From positions 124,001 through 188,000 of the forward strand of contig JABELC010000007.1 of NCBI GenBank assembly GCA_028455995.1: DNA of 64,000 nt, written 5' to 3'. This document shows positions 32,803 through 43,337 of the stretch, piece after piece. Position numbers and translations under genes: made by a program. Position 1 is the first letter of the stretch. Each line of letters starts with the position of its first letter. This stretch comes from Scleromitrula shiraiana. Its lineage: Eukaryota; Ascomycota; Leotiomycetes; Helotiales; Sclerotiniaceae. The notes beneath the pieces were generated by a model that saw only the letters and a program-made list of their open reading frames with translations, was not told where the DNA came from and did not search any database.

Positions 32803-34828
32803 ATGGCGGACGTACCACCAACAGATGGAGCATCTGCTCCTCCCACCGAGACTATGGCAAAGCTTTTACTCGACGAGCCAACTGGAGAGATGGTCTCCAA
32901 GTCGGAATTGAAGAAGCGCCAAAAGAACCGTCAAAAGGAAGAGGAGAAGGCAAAGAAGGCTGCTGCTGCTCCACCCAAGCCTGTCAATGCTAAGAAGAGC
33001 AATGCTGAGGCTGATGAGAAGGAATTGAACCCAAATGTAAATTTCCTGCTTCTCCCTTATCAATACTCTGCTACTTTCTTGGACGCCATGTCTGTGAAGA
33101 ATTGAAGCGCTAACTGCGGGGGTTTCTCTCTTTCTGATATATAGCAATACTTCGAGATTCGTTCCCGTAACATCAACAAGCTCCGTCAAACTAAGTCTCC
33201 AAACCCTTACCCACACAAGTTTCATGTCAACTACGATTTGAGGAATTTTGTTAAAGATTATGAAGGGTTGAAGTCAGGAGAACATAAGAAGGAGAAGGAG
33301 ATCCGTGTTGGTGGAAGAATTTACAACAAGCGTACTTCCGGAAACAAGTTGGTATTCTATGACATTAAGACTGAGGGCGTTAAGGTACAAGTGATGTGCC
33401 AATTGCAAGAGTCTAGGGAAGGTGCTGCTCCATTTGAGCAACAACACGAGCCTTTACGTCGTGGTGATATTATCGGTGTAGTGGGATACCCAGGACGAAC
33501 TGCCCCAAAGAGCAAGCTTGAGAAGGGAGAAGAGGGAGAACTTTCCATCTTTGCGACTGAAGTCATCTTGCTCACACCTTGTTTGCACCAACTTCCAGAC
33601 GAGTACTATGGATTCAAGGACCAGGAACAAAGACATCGCAAGAGATATTTGGATTTGATCATGAATGATCCTACTCGAAATGTCTTTATTACCCGCTCTA
33701 AGATGGTTACATATATTCGCAAGTACTTCGACGACCAGGATTTCGTCGAAGTTGAGACACCTATGATGAACCCAATTGCTGGAGGAGCTACTGCCAAGCC
33801 ATTTGTGACTCATCACAATGATCTCGATATGAACATGTTCATGCGTGTAGCACCAGAACTTTATCTCAAGATGCTCGTCGTTGGTGGTCTCAACCGTGTT
33901 TACGAGATGGGACGTCAATTCCGTAATGAAGGTATTGATCTTACCCACAACCCAGAATTCACAACTTGCGAGTTCTATATGGCATACGCAGATGTCTATG
34001 ATATTATGAACATGACCGAAGAATTAGTTTCTGGTCTTGTCAAGCACGTAACTGGTGGCACAACCACTAAGTTCCACACCCAACACGGTGAGGAATATGA
34101 AGTTAACTGGGCTGCACCTTGGAGACGTGTTGAGATGATTCCCGCTCTGGAAGAAGCTACTGGAGAGAAGTTCCCACCTGGAGAGGAACTCCACACACCT
34201 GAGACCAACGAATTCCTTAAGAAGGTTCTCAAGAAGATGAAGGTCGACTGCTCACCACCTTTAACCAACGCTCGTATGCTCGACAAGTTGGTTGGAGAAT
34301 TCATCGAAGAAACCTGCGTCAACCCAACTTTCATCACCGGACACCCTCAAATGATGTCACCACTTGCCAAGTACCACCGCAACAACCCCGGATTGTGCGA
34401 ACGATTCGAGGCCTTTGTTTGCAAGAAGGAAATCGTCAACGCATACACCGAGTTAAACGATCCATTTGACCAAAGACTTCGATTCGAAGAGCAAGCTAGA
34501 CAGAAGGATCAAGGTGACGATGAAGCCCAAATGATCGACGAGAACTTCTGCCAGAGTTTGGAGTTTGGTCTCCCTCCTACCGGTGGTTGGGGTATGGGTA
34601 TCGATCGTCTGGTTATGTTCTTGACGGATAATTATAGTATTAAGGAGGTTCTTGCTTTCCCATTCATGAAGGAAGTTGATACCAAGGTGAAGGAGAAGTT
34701 GGCGGCTGAAGAAGTGGGCATTCAACCTCTGCCTGTTGAGGGTATTGGTAAGTTTTACTGATTTATATCCTACATCGCATTAAGTGCAAACATTTACTAA
34801 TATTTCTGATTGAATAGCTCACAAGTAA
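32803..34828 (+). CDS. KRS1: Lysyl-tRNA synthetase, class II, cytosolic type
   Basis: Three exons (32803-33036, 33145-34747, 34818-34828) give 615 residues. The N-terminal Lys-rich extension (SKSELKKRQKNRQKEEEKAK) is typical of eukaryotic KRS and aids tRNA binding. The OB-fold anticodon domain (EIRVGGRIYNKRTSGNKLVF) precedes the class II core: motif 1 near FVEVETPMMNPIAGGATAKP, motif 2 MGRQFRNEGIDLTHNPEFTT, and motif 3 LPPTGGWGMGIDRLVMFLTD. It charges tRNA-Lys with lysine in the cytosol; no mitochondrial presequence is evident. The last exon is just 11 nt and encodes the end of the protein (AHK). Without it the protein would read GKFY, so automatic annotations may differ there. Confidence 0.96.
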
Positions 34829-36187
34829 GGCAACCTCAACTCATTAGAGATATATCTATTCTGAGAAATTAAAGAAAGGAATGATTTCATGATTTCATGA
34901 TTTCATGTCGACAAGAGATGAAAAAAGATGAGAATATATTGCGCGCAAAATCGAGTTTTAAAAAGACAAATGTACCTACATGGTTCTTACTGTATGCAGC
35001 AATATTCATGATAGATAGATACCAATCAGGAAAATTCAAACAAAAATGAAAACAGATATACAGAAATTACGATGTGTGAAAGAACAGAAGAAGGTCGGCG
35101 AGCATGCATCGTGGCTACTGTGTGTTTTTGCTAGGTACAGAATATGGCATTCAAAGTTTGATCCAGCGATCATGTTTATTTTTGAGATGATTTCTTCTAA
35201 AGGTCCATCTCTTCCATTTTAACAACTTTGATATCATTGGCCTCCTCATCTGATAGCCCCAAAACCATAATATCACTGATCTTGATGATCAAGATCACCT
35301 CGCGTGTGTGTGGTCTTTACTGGGTTGCCATCTTGTTACGTCTGGAGTGTTTGTGACAAAGCCTTCACCTCGACCCTCACTTTTCCTTATTCATGACGGT
35401 GATAGTACGATTTTTACCTAGTACTGTTTAGATCCTCTTCGTCGTTCAACCCACGAAATTTCCAACCCTCACCTGTACAGTGGTCGGAGCTTTGAGTGGG
35501 AAGCGCGGAGTACAAGGCTTCTCTATGCTATTACGATCAGGCAAACTTATGCTAAGCCGGGATTCCTTGGCAAGCGCAACTCGGATGATCATGTCGATAT
35601 TCTCGTAGATAGATAGAGCATGAGTGGCTGTGCATGTCTTTGAATGTAACTCAAGCTAAGGTGATCTACTCGTGCATAGAATCGAATACGATCACCTCAA
35701 GATGAAGGTCCCAGGTTATTCTCACGTCGTATGTAGGCCAACCTGGAGTCCTCCTAAAAGGTTCAGTGTAGCAACAGTACAGCATATAGTCATGATAATA
35801 GCGAAAGTAATGCTGTACATAACTGTACGAAAAAATGCGATAATTATCACTTTCCTCCACACAAATGAGGACGAGCAATCAAGAAACGAACGACGTCAGG
35901 GGTGGTTGAAGAAAGTGGTGGTGGGTAGAGATTGTATTACCTTCATATGCCAAGATATATAATATACAGGAACGGAGACAGGGCAAAAACCACAGAAGCC
36001 GAGCCGGCACATTTCCGTTCTGGGTTGTACGATAACTGAGCCCCGTATTTTAGTAGTTAGGCCCAATGAACAGGAACTGGGAAGCTATATCTCCATGTAT
36101 ATAAGACCTTGAAATTCCATCTCATCCCATTTTCTCGTCTTCATTCATCGATTTCTCTTTTGATAAAACAAACTTGGATATTTGACC
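34829..36187. other. Intergenic, 1.4 kb
   Basis: A direct repeat of ATGATTTC units lies at about 34883-34909. The rest has no supported gene; the frames at 35666-35962 on both strands are chance. From about 36060 it looks like a normal promoter: a TATA-like TATATAAG at 36098-36105, then a C/T-rich leader running to the ATG at 36188. Confidence 0.55.
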
Positions 36188-36331
36188 ATGATCCCTCATC
36201 CTTACCACCCATTGGGTGTAGAAATTCCCAACTATGTTACTAACGAATCGAGCAGTCTTGCGCTCGTGTCTCTATTCGCCGTGGCTTGTATCATCGCGCT
36301 AACGGGGTCCAAATCCTCGCAACAGGGATAA
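36188..36331 (+). pseudogene. N-terminal fragment of an EBP (emopamil-binding, sterol-isomerase-like) gene
   Basis: A 47-codon ORF begins MIPHPYHPLGVEIPNYVTNE and has one TM helix (LALVSLFAVACIIAL). HPY-x-PLGV-x-IP-x-Y-x-x-N is how fungal EBP-domain proteins (C8-C7 sterol isomerase family) begin, but the remaining three or four TM helices with the catalytic His/Glu residues are absent. A TATA-like box lies 83-90 nt upstream of the ATG, and AT-rich 3' sequence follows within 100 nt. In the +1 frame another 28 codons (DKSEYGAVQLNEDCG...) follow directly. So this is either a collapsed gene whose middle was deleted, or a short independent peptide. I favour a remnant. Confidence 0.5.
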
Positions 36332-36705
36332 ATCCGAATATGGTGCCGTTCAATTGAATGAGGATTGTGGTTTGCAAGGGGATGTACAGCACCAGAGTTC
36401 GTTAATCTTGTATTGAAAGTTGGATAATATTGTATTAAATAATAGTGTTGTATTTGATCTTCACTCTTATGGGTGATTTATTGTCTCTATGAATTTCAAA
36501 TTTTGATTATATTCGTTTGATTCGTTGACATCGATATACAGAGTTGAGAATGCGTATAATATATACAAAATGGCACGATCCATACAACCCGTTGTATTAT
36601 GATACAGGTTTCTCCTCTTCATCTAATTCTATCCATCTCATACCGATCATTATAATCGTAACTCCTAATCTCTAATCTTAAGAGAGGATATAACGGCTCA
36701 TCCAT
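36332..36705. other. Intergenic between convergent sequences
   Basis: AT-rich 3' flank of COX15 (-) and of the EBP fragment (+). No gene seen. Confidence 0.55.
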
Positions 36706-38334
36706 TTATGATTGACTGCTTTTAATAGAAGCAGCAGGCGCCCTGCCCATTGTAATGCCCTTTCCCTTCGCTATCTCTCTCTGCATATTCCTCTTGACAG
36801 TATTTAGTAATCCCCTTGGAACCCAAACTCTATTCCCTAACACCACAACACCAGTCAATAGTGCTAAACTACCTGCCTGATGAGCAGCCGCCAACGGAAC
36901 AGGTACTAAATATAGCAGGGTCGTGATTCCTAATGTAACCTGCATAAGCAACAGATGCACAACCCCATTCATACCCTTTCTCGCATTCTTTGGAAGTGCA
37001 TTGCGAATTCGAGGGTTGAATCGTGAATAGGCCCAGAGCGCAAAGATAGCAATACTAGATGTGGTGGCTAAGATTCTGTGGTCTAGTTGTACGAGGGAGG
37101 GGTTCTCGAGCATGTTTCTCCACCAAAGATCGCGATGAGAAGGGTCCCGACTGTAGAATGAAGAGAAGAGCTCGGAGGTAGGCGGGGTAAGTGATTCTCC
37201 CATCAGAGGAAATTGGTTGTAGATTAGACCAGCATCAAGACCGGCTACGAGACCACCCGACATAGCGGTCGTGAAGACTAGGAGGGAGAGGAAAAAGACC
37301 GATTTGCGGAAGGGAGAGAGTGTAGGCGAGAGGAGTCGTTGTAGGAGTTTGTTGCATTCGGATGGGGAGGCGAGTAGTGAGTGCGTACGCAAAATCGAAA
37401 GACCATTCCATAGCATCGATACGTAGCATATGAAGGCACAGCCTAGATGTGCCGTGAGTCTATATTGAGAAACGCGGGGATGCGAACCCGGCGCAAACAA
37501 GTCGTCTTTTAATCCAGATTTAACCATCCACCAGCCGAGGAAACCTTGGAAGCCAATCAATGCGGATATGGAAAGTAAACGGAACGTCATAGGTATGGAA
37601 ACCTTGCGTCGGGAGATAAAGTAGATGCTGGGAATAACGAAGGAGAGACCGATAAAGCGGCCCCAAAGTCGGTGGCCCCATTCCATGTAGTAAATTTGTT
37701 TGAATTCGGAAAGCGTCATGTTAGGGTTGAGGAGTTTGAATTCGGGGGAGGCTCGGTATTTGGTGAATTCGGACTCCCAATCCGCGGCAGAGAGGGGGGG
37801 TAATGATCCGGTGACAGGTTTCCATTCTGTGATGCTAAGGCTGTAAGGTGTAGTGGGTAAGGTTAGTGAGGGGCACTTCTTTTTGGAATGCTTTATCGAA
37901 TGGATGGAGGGATAGAATGAGCGATTGGAGGTAGGAAGTGTAATATAGGAATAAAATTATTCTCACCCAGACTCTGTTAATCGAGTAAGACCTCCAAAAA
38001 CCACAATCCCAAATACACTGGCTGCACTACCCAATAACCAATACGCCACACCCTTTGAGCTTGTTTCTGGGAAGAATTTCCTCTTACTGCCTGCTTTCTC
38101 CCCTGCAATACCTATTGTTTGACTTGAGAAGCCCAATGACGAGGCTTGAGATATCGGAACTGTATTTGTTGTATGAAATCTTATAGCTCGGGGTGCTTTT
38201 GAGAACTGCCCAATAATCTTCGTAGGTTGTAATACGGATTTGGTAGTTTGGTTTCGTATACATTGGTGGCATATAAAGAAATCTCGGGGTAGTTTGGGAG
38301 CTGCTCGTCGCAGCCCCGGCAGTATTGATGACAT
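36706..38334 (-). CDS. COX15: Heme A synthase Cox15
   Basis: Two exons on the minus strand (38334-37967, 37840-36706; 126-nt intron) encode 500 residues. The N-terminus is a basic, hydroxylated mitochondrial presequence (MSSILPGLRRAAPKLPRDFF). The first TM helix ends GGLTRLTESG and continues, across the intron, LSITEWKPVTGSLPPLS, the best-known Cox15 signature. Further landmarks: IYYMEWGHRLWGRFIG, GFLGWWMVKSGL, RVSQYRLTAHLG, AGLDAGLIYNQFPLMG, VQLDHRILA and AAAHQAGSLALLTG, which together supply the heme-ligand histidines. Eight TM helices are expected. Cox15 sits in the mitochondrial inner membrane and oxidises heme O to heme A for cytochrome c oxidase. An in-frame TTG upstream of the ATG was rejected as start. 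Confidence 0.96.
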
Positions 38335-38931
38335 TAATGACTCAATTCCCTTTGACGGTAAATAGAAAATTGAGAAGAGATTCAAAAAGTGGCATGGTGG
38401 AGGAAGATTTATTATTATATATGGATGACCATTACGAGTATATTAGTAATTGGGAAATGGTCTGAGGATTTTCGGAAAAACGGAAAAAGTAATTCTCCGA
38501 CAATTCCAGAAAAAAGGTACCAAGCCTACATTGATCGACAGTAAGGATAAACATCAACCAACCTCCGAGCCCCCTTCTTCTCTTCGGTTGAACCAATTAA
38601 TCCGAAATTTTCTATATTTATATCTATCACAGTATTATGTTTTTTGTTTATCGAATAAGGGTTGGCACGGTTGATAATATCTTCAAGAATTCCACAAGCC
38701 CAATCGAATCTCCAATCAAATAGGAGTTTGTGTCTTATGGTAATTATAAATACGGCATCGTCGACGTAAGGATTGTCGTACAATTACACGAGGAAAAAGA
38801 AGAGGAAGAAAACTGACAGTATTCTATGTCCAAGAAGATACCATCTCCAGTTTCAACTTCATTCATTAGGCACGCAATAAACTCTTCTCCTCTTTCTCAT
38901 TCGTTCATTAAAATCATAAATTAATATCAAA
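38335..38931. other. Divergent promoter region, COX15 and DMT transporter
   Basis: A 597-nt spacer between two divergent genes. No internal gene is supported. The last 60 nt are C/T-rich followed by A-rich leader sequence before the ATG at 38932. Confidence 0.6.
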
Positions 38932-40587
38932 ATGTTTTCAGCTCGCAATACCGATTCCCCTAATCCGTTTCGACCGGCTCTTCAATATCTGATCAATAAC
39001 GCTAACACGAATTTCCCACGAACGAGATCGAACCGGCGAAGAAGTTATTCTGTCAGTAGTTTAGATTCGTATGGTGAAAGTGGTGATATAGAAAAGATGG
39101 CTTCTCGAAATGCTTCAAATCCCTCCGAATTACAACCAGCGATTCCCCTGATTAGTATATCGCGATCACCTTCACCCTATCATTCGCGAACGGGCTCAGA
39201 TCCTATATCAGAAACTAGCGATGACGAATACAATGATTGGGGAACCTCATCGGGACGACCATTTCTCTCACAAGATGAAGTAAAATATACCGGCTGGCGC
39301 AGATTATTATACAATGGTGGATTAGGACAATGGTTATTCGGCACTTCAATAGGATGGCAGGTTTACATTGCGATTCTGGTGCTTTGGCTTGGAGGCTGCG
39401 GTATTGGTCTCACCATCATGAACAGAATTATTCTCTGGAGTGGGTACCTCCAAGCAAATTATACATCCCATACTAAACTTCTACAATTAATAGCTGGAGT
39501 TTATAAGTTCCCCTACCCACTCACGACTACATTCATCGAAATGCTTATTACACATTTTTACCTCTGGCTTTCGGCTTCCTTGACGAGGTTGGCAAGTCCA
39601 ATATGTATATCGGCTGGGGTATCAAGTATGGTTGCGCCGAGTACACCATTGAAATCGAATAATGCACCAGGTTATAGAGGTGACTCAAAGAAGCCCGGTT
39701 TGATGTCTACTTTCGGAAGAGTTACTTCTGCTGGATCGGGGGGAATCGCCGGTGGGGGATTGTTTGAATTTGATAAAGTAGTCGCAAAACAAGTTTTGCC
39801 TTTGGCTGTCATTTTCGTCATGAAGCTTGTTTTGAGTAACCTCTCCTTTGCATACGCTCAATTACCTATATACATACTGGCTAGAGTTGGGATCGTACCT
39901 TTCTCGTTATTTTTTTCTGCAATCCTTGGTCAACAACAGCATTCCGTGACGACCATATCGACCGCGTTAATCGCAACTATTACCCTCTTACTTGGCGCTC
40001 TGAAGCCCAACATTCGAGTGACATGGGAGAGTATAGTAGCTGGCGTATTTTCATCCATTTTCGTAGCTTTGTACCCGGTTCAGATTCAACGTACATACAA
40101 AACACTTGTTGCTCAACTCGTTCCCCAAGGAGATCTCCTCGGCACATTCGCATCAAGCAATAACAACGGATCATCCGACCTCTCAGGTACTCGCGAAGCA
40201 ACTCGCGCCTACTGGCGCCTCCTCCATTACACGTCCCTCCTCTCCATTATAATCTTCATTCCTATCCTTCTCCTTTCCGGCGAACTCCCAAACATAGCTC
40301 GCAATTGTTACATCCTCGACGTGTTTTTTCACTGGTTAATGGTTCTTTGTGGGGGTACCGGATCATGGGCAGTCTTTTGGTCGACAATCGCATTGACCAG
40401 AGCTACGAGTCCTCTTACGGCGACATTTCTGTGGATTCCTAGAGCAGCGTTTTTACTGCCTGTTTTGGCGGGGTTTAAGCTGAAGGCTTGGAGTTGGATT
40501 GGGTTGGGGATTTGTTGGGCGGCTTGTGGGGCGTTTGCGGCGTCGAGGAGGAGGGAAGGGAGGGGGATTGGGAATGGATTGAGATAA
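38932..40587 (+). CDS. DMT-superfamily transporter (triose-phosphate/nucleotide-sugar transporter-like)
   Basis: Intronless, 551 residues. A Ser/Arg-rich cytosolic N-tail of about 140 residues (RSNRRRSYSVSSLDSYGESG, SISRSPSPYHSRTGSDPISE) holds many likely phosphorylation sites. About ten TM helices follow, starting WQVYIAILVLWLGGCGIGLT. NRIILW, YKFPYPLTTTFIEMLITHFY, KLVLSNLSFAYAQLPIYIL and PNIRVTWESIVAGVFSSIFV are characteristic of the TPT/GDP-mannose-transporter group of the drug/metabolite transporter superfamily. Usual location is Golgi or ER, exchanging phosphorylated sugars or nucleotide sugars; the substrate cannot be told. It shares a divergent promoter with COX15. The C-terminus is basic (SRRREGRG). 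Confidence 0.85.
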   Translation: MFSARNTDSPNPFRPALQYLINNANTNFPRTRSNRRRSYSVSSLDSYGESGDIEKMASRNASNPSELQPAIPLISISRSPSPYHSRTGSDPISETSDDEYNDWGTSSGRPFLSQDEVKYTGWRRLLYNGGLGQWLFGTSIGWQVYIAILVLWLGGCGIGLTIMNRIILWSGYLQANYTSHTKLLQLIAGVYKFPYPLTTTFIEMLITHFYLWLSASLTRLASPICISAGVSSMVAPSTPLKSNNAPGYRGDSKKPGLMSTFGRVTSAGSGGIAGGGLFEFDKVVAKQVLPLAVIFVMKLVLSNLSFAYAQLPIYILARVGIVPFSLFFSAILGQQQHSVTTISTALIATITLLLGALKPNIRVTWESIVAGVFSSIFVALYPVQIQRTYKTLVAQLVPQGDLLGTFASSNNNGSSDLSGTREATRAYWRLLHYTSLLSIIIFIPILLLSGELPNIARNCYILDVFFHWLMVLCGGTGSWAVFWSTIALTRATSPLTATFLWIPRAAFLLPVLAGFKLKAWSWIGLGICWAACGAFAASRRREGRGIGNGLR

Positions 40588-41222
40588 GTAGGGATATGGT
40601 TATGGGGTGGAATGGGACGGGATAGAATGGAGCGGATGTATTTATTGGATTTGAATGGACGGCTGACGCTATCTCGGATTGTATAGGTTTGGAATTGACC
40701 CAAAAACGGATTTGGAAGGACTATGTATGGTATTGATTTATTTTGCTTCATTTATATGCAGTTCTTGGTGGAATAAATATACCATTGATCATATATCTTT
40801 CAAGATCATATCACCTAACTCTATCATTCACAGGTGAATTGACACATCAATATTGATTCCATTATCCTGACACCAAAAGTTTGGGATTTAGGTGTTAGAT
40901 TTCTTGATGCATGTCTTGTAGTGTATGGATGCGGAATACAAAGCGTTTTATAGCGATTATATCACTGGTATAACGTTAAGAATAGGCAGTGGGAAGGATT
41001 TTGGGACACTCAGTGAGGCATAAGTATGCTGTTGCTAAGCACTATTTGATACAAGGAGTCAAGCCTAGAACTGTTTGAACTCTATTACCACAGCTATCAA
41101 AATACACAATACAAAAAAAAAAGTCAAAAAACAGCAGGATAAAGATGCGAGTAGGAGAAGACACCCAAAAAAACTTCCATCGGCGTACAATAATCCACCA
41201 ACTGGTATCAAATCAAGCCCAT
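40588..41222. other. Intergenic
   Basis: 3' flanks of the DMT transporter (+) and of the hydrolase pseudogene (-). A purine-rich ORF at 41075-41263 (+) overlaps the pseudogene's last exon in the antisense direction and is not supported. Confidence 0.55.
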
Positions 41223-43337
41223 TCAAACCCCACAAACCGTATCCCCATCCCCAGAAAGAGTAATCTCAAAAGCGCCAGCTTCCCATTCACATGGCGAGAG
41301 ATCCTCTGGTAATATTCCGGTTTGGAAAAAGGTATGAATCTTTTGATTTGCGCAGGTGTTGTTGGCTGCCACTGAGGTGTGCTGGATGGTAAAGGATTAG
41401 TAAGGTTCGATGCGGAGGGGTGAGTGGAGGGGGTACATACGCCGACGACTTCTAAGGTTAGGGTTTGGCTGTTTTTTGAATTTGGGGGACGACTTTTTAC
41501 TACTGGGGTTGTGTGTTTGTTAGTTTTTGGATAGAGAGCATGGTTGTGATCGTGATGGGGACGGGAATTTTACTTTTGAATTGGTGGAGCGGGATCGATT
41601 GTATTGCTGATGAATAGAATGGGATTCTTGGTTTCACCATCAAAAGGACCTGCAAACTATTAATTCAAATCATCTGGAGAATCCAGGGGGGGGGGGGGGG
41701 GGCTTACCAGTATATCTCGACGTTGCATTAATAGGCCACCCAGCACAAAGAACAATCAGACTCGCCCAAACTTCTCCACCTAGGAAACTCTGATCCTCAA
41801 TCTCATCGAGATGTGGTTTAAGATCTTCATAAGTCTGACCATAGATCGATGGAATCTCACTGCATACGACTCCGGGGAGCCATTCTCTTAATTCTGGTAT
41901 GGTGCCGGTTATATTGCTCGTACTAGCTCCAATGTTACTCGCTGCCTCGATGGCTTCTACCGTTAGTTTTTGAAGTGCAATCTCGTATGTGACGAGTTGT
42001 TCGGCTAGAATGGAGAAGGATGCGATGGGTGTTTATTCCGTTAGTCTGATTGTTGATTTAATTAGTGCGAGGGATTGTGTTATGGTTGTAGCATTTGTCC
42101 AGTTTTGAGCAATGGCAACTGTTGCGTTAAGAGGAAGAAATATATTTTCGAAGCGTTGACGAATATCGTTGGAACTGTTTCCTATAGCAAAGGCGCAGGA
42201 TAAGGGACCTGCTAGGTGGCAGTAGGTGAAGAATTTATCGATTGCTGCATCTTCTAGTGTAATGTCATTTCGTTCTGCTCCGGACATATAATCTTCGGGA
42301 TCCACAACTTCTATATAATATCAGCGGACTGGTTAAAAAAACAAGGGTTGCATAAAACAAACCATCAATTGCGAAGCGACCGACTCGATCTGGATACATA
42401 GATGCAAATGTTTGACCAAGAAAAGTACCATAACTAAAACCCCAATAGTTCAGCAAAGAGGGGGAATTGGCACTTTCACCACGAGGCGTTTTTGCAAACG
42501 CATCCACAATACTGAGCATATCAGTAGCCACAACTGAAGTCGACATATGAGGCCCTGCTTGATCAGCACCATCAATCGTTACATCACATTCCGCGCCCAA
42601 TGCCATCAATCCCTCAAATTGAGCATCCCAAAAAGACGTTGGAAGCTCAGGTCCCGATAGACCAAAAGCACGACGACGGAATTTAGAGGTAGTGGAGACG
42701 GAGCAATCAGTAGGTGGGAAGCTGCGTCCCATACCTCTAGCATTGAAAGACACAATATCAAAATTTGTTGCGATTGTTGGAAGTAAATCCTGTATGTCCA
42801 TCCTCGAGTAGGAAGTCTACTCCTGGATATCCGGGACCACCTAGGGATGTTAATTGGCAGTATAGATATTTGCTTGGAGAATATCTTACCGGGGTTGGTT
42901 AGTAGCATCCCTTGATATGGTCCATCTGTTGAGTTATCTTGAGCTGGAATCTTGATCAATGAGACGGATGCTTGTAGTCCATCCGGTAAAGAATAATCGA
43001 GCGTAACCTGGAAACATATCAATTTTAAGGGTGATTAACAATTATTGGGAGAATTTGTCATATACATCCAACATTGCACAAAAATAATACGAAAGACACG
43101 GATACCATGTAAGATTTGTTGATGCAGGAATCTATACTCCAAAATTAGTTTAGGAAAAATCACCACCAGCGCTCATCTCTTATAGACTGGAAGATTTTCG
43201 CTACGCACTTCATCGAATTCCCATTGTTTTGTCGAATTCGAGCTAACAATTGAGTATGTAGGTGTTATGAAGGCCTTCGCAAATGGAACAAAAAGCCCAA
43301 TTGCTGCAACTCGGTTGGTTATTCCATGATATCTCAT
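41223..43337 (-). pseudogene. Secreted alpha/beta-hydrolase with TAP-like C-terminus, disrupted
   Basis: On the minus strand a tripeptidyl-aminopeptidase-like hydrolase can be followed over most of its length. Exon 1 (43337-43209) encodes a signal peptide (MRYHGITNRVAAIGLFVPFA). Exon 2 (43131-43066) gives TNLTWYPC; exon 3 (43007-42890) ends LLTNPG. Exon 4 (42840-42363) holds GGPGYPGVDF, then FDIVSFNARGMGRS and the nucleophile elbow WGFSYGTFLG. Exon 5 (42310-41708) follows; the C-terminal pieces (41649-41570 and 41371-41223) contain NPILFISNTIDPAPP and CEWEAGAFEITLSGDG. Two lesions stand out. A one-base shift near 42798-42808 separates GVDFLLE from DIQDLLP, and an in-frame TAA lies at 42033-42035, after which homologous sequence continues in the same frame. 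The join between the two C-terminal pieces is also out of phase. Assembly error cannot be excluded for the frameshift. Confidence 0.75.
41686..41702 (+). repeat. G17 homopolymer
   Basis: Seventeen consecutive G on the + strand, inside an intron of the hydrolase pseudogene next to its 5' splice site (minus-strand GTAAGCC followed by the C run). The length is likely polymorphic or error-prone. Confidence 0.9.
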
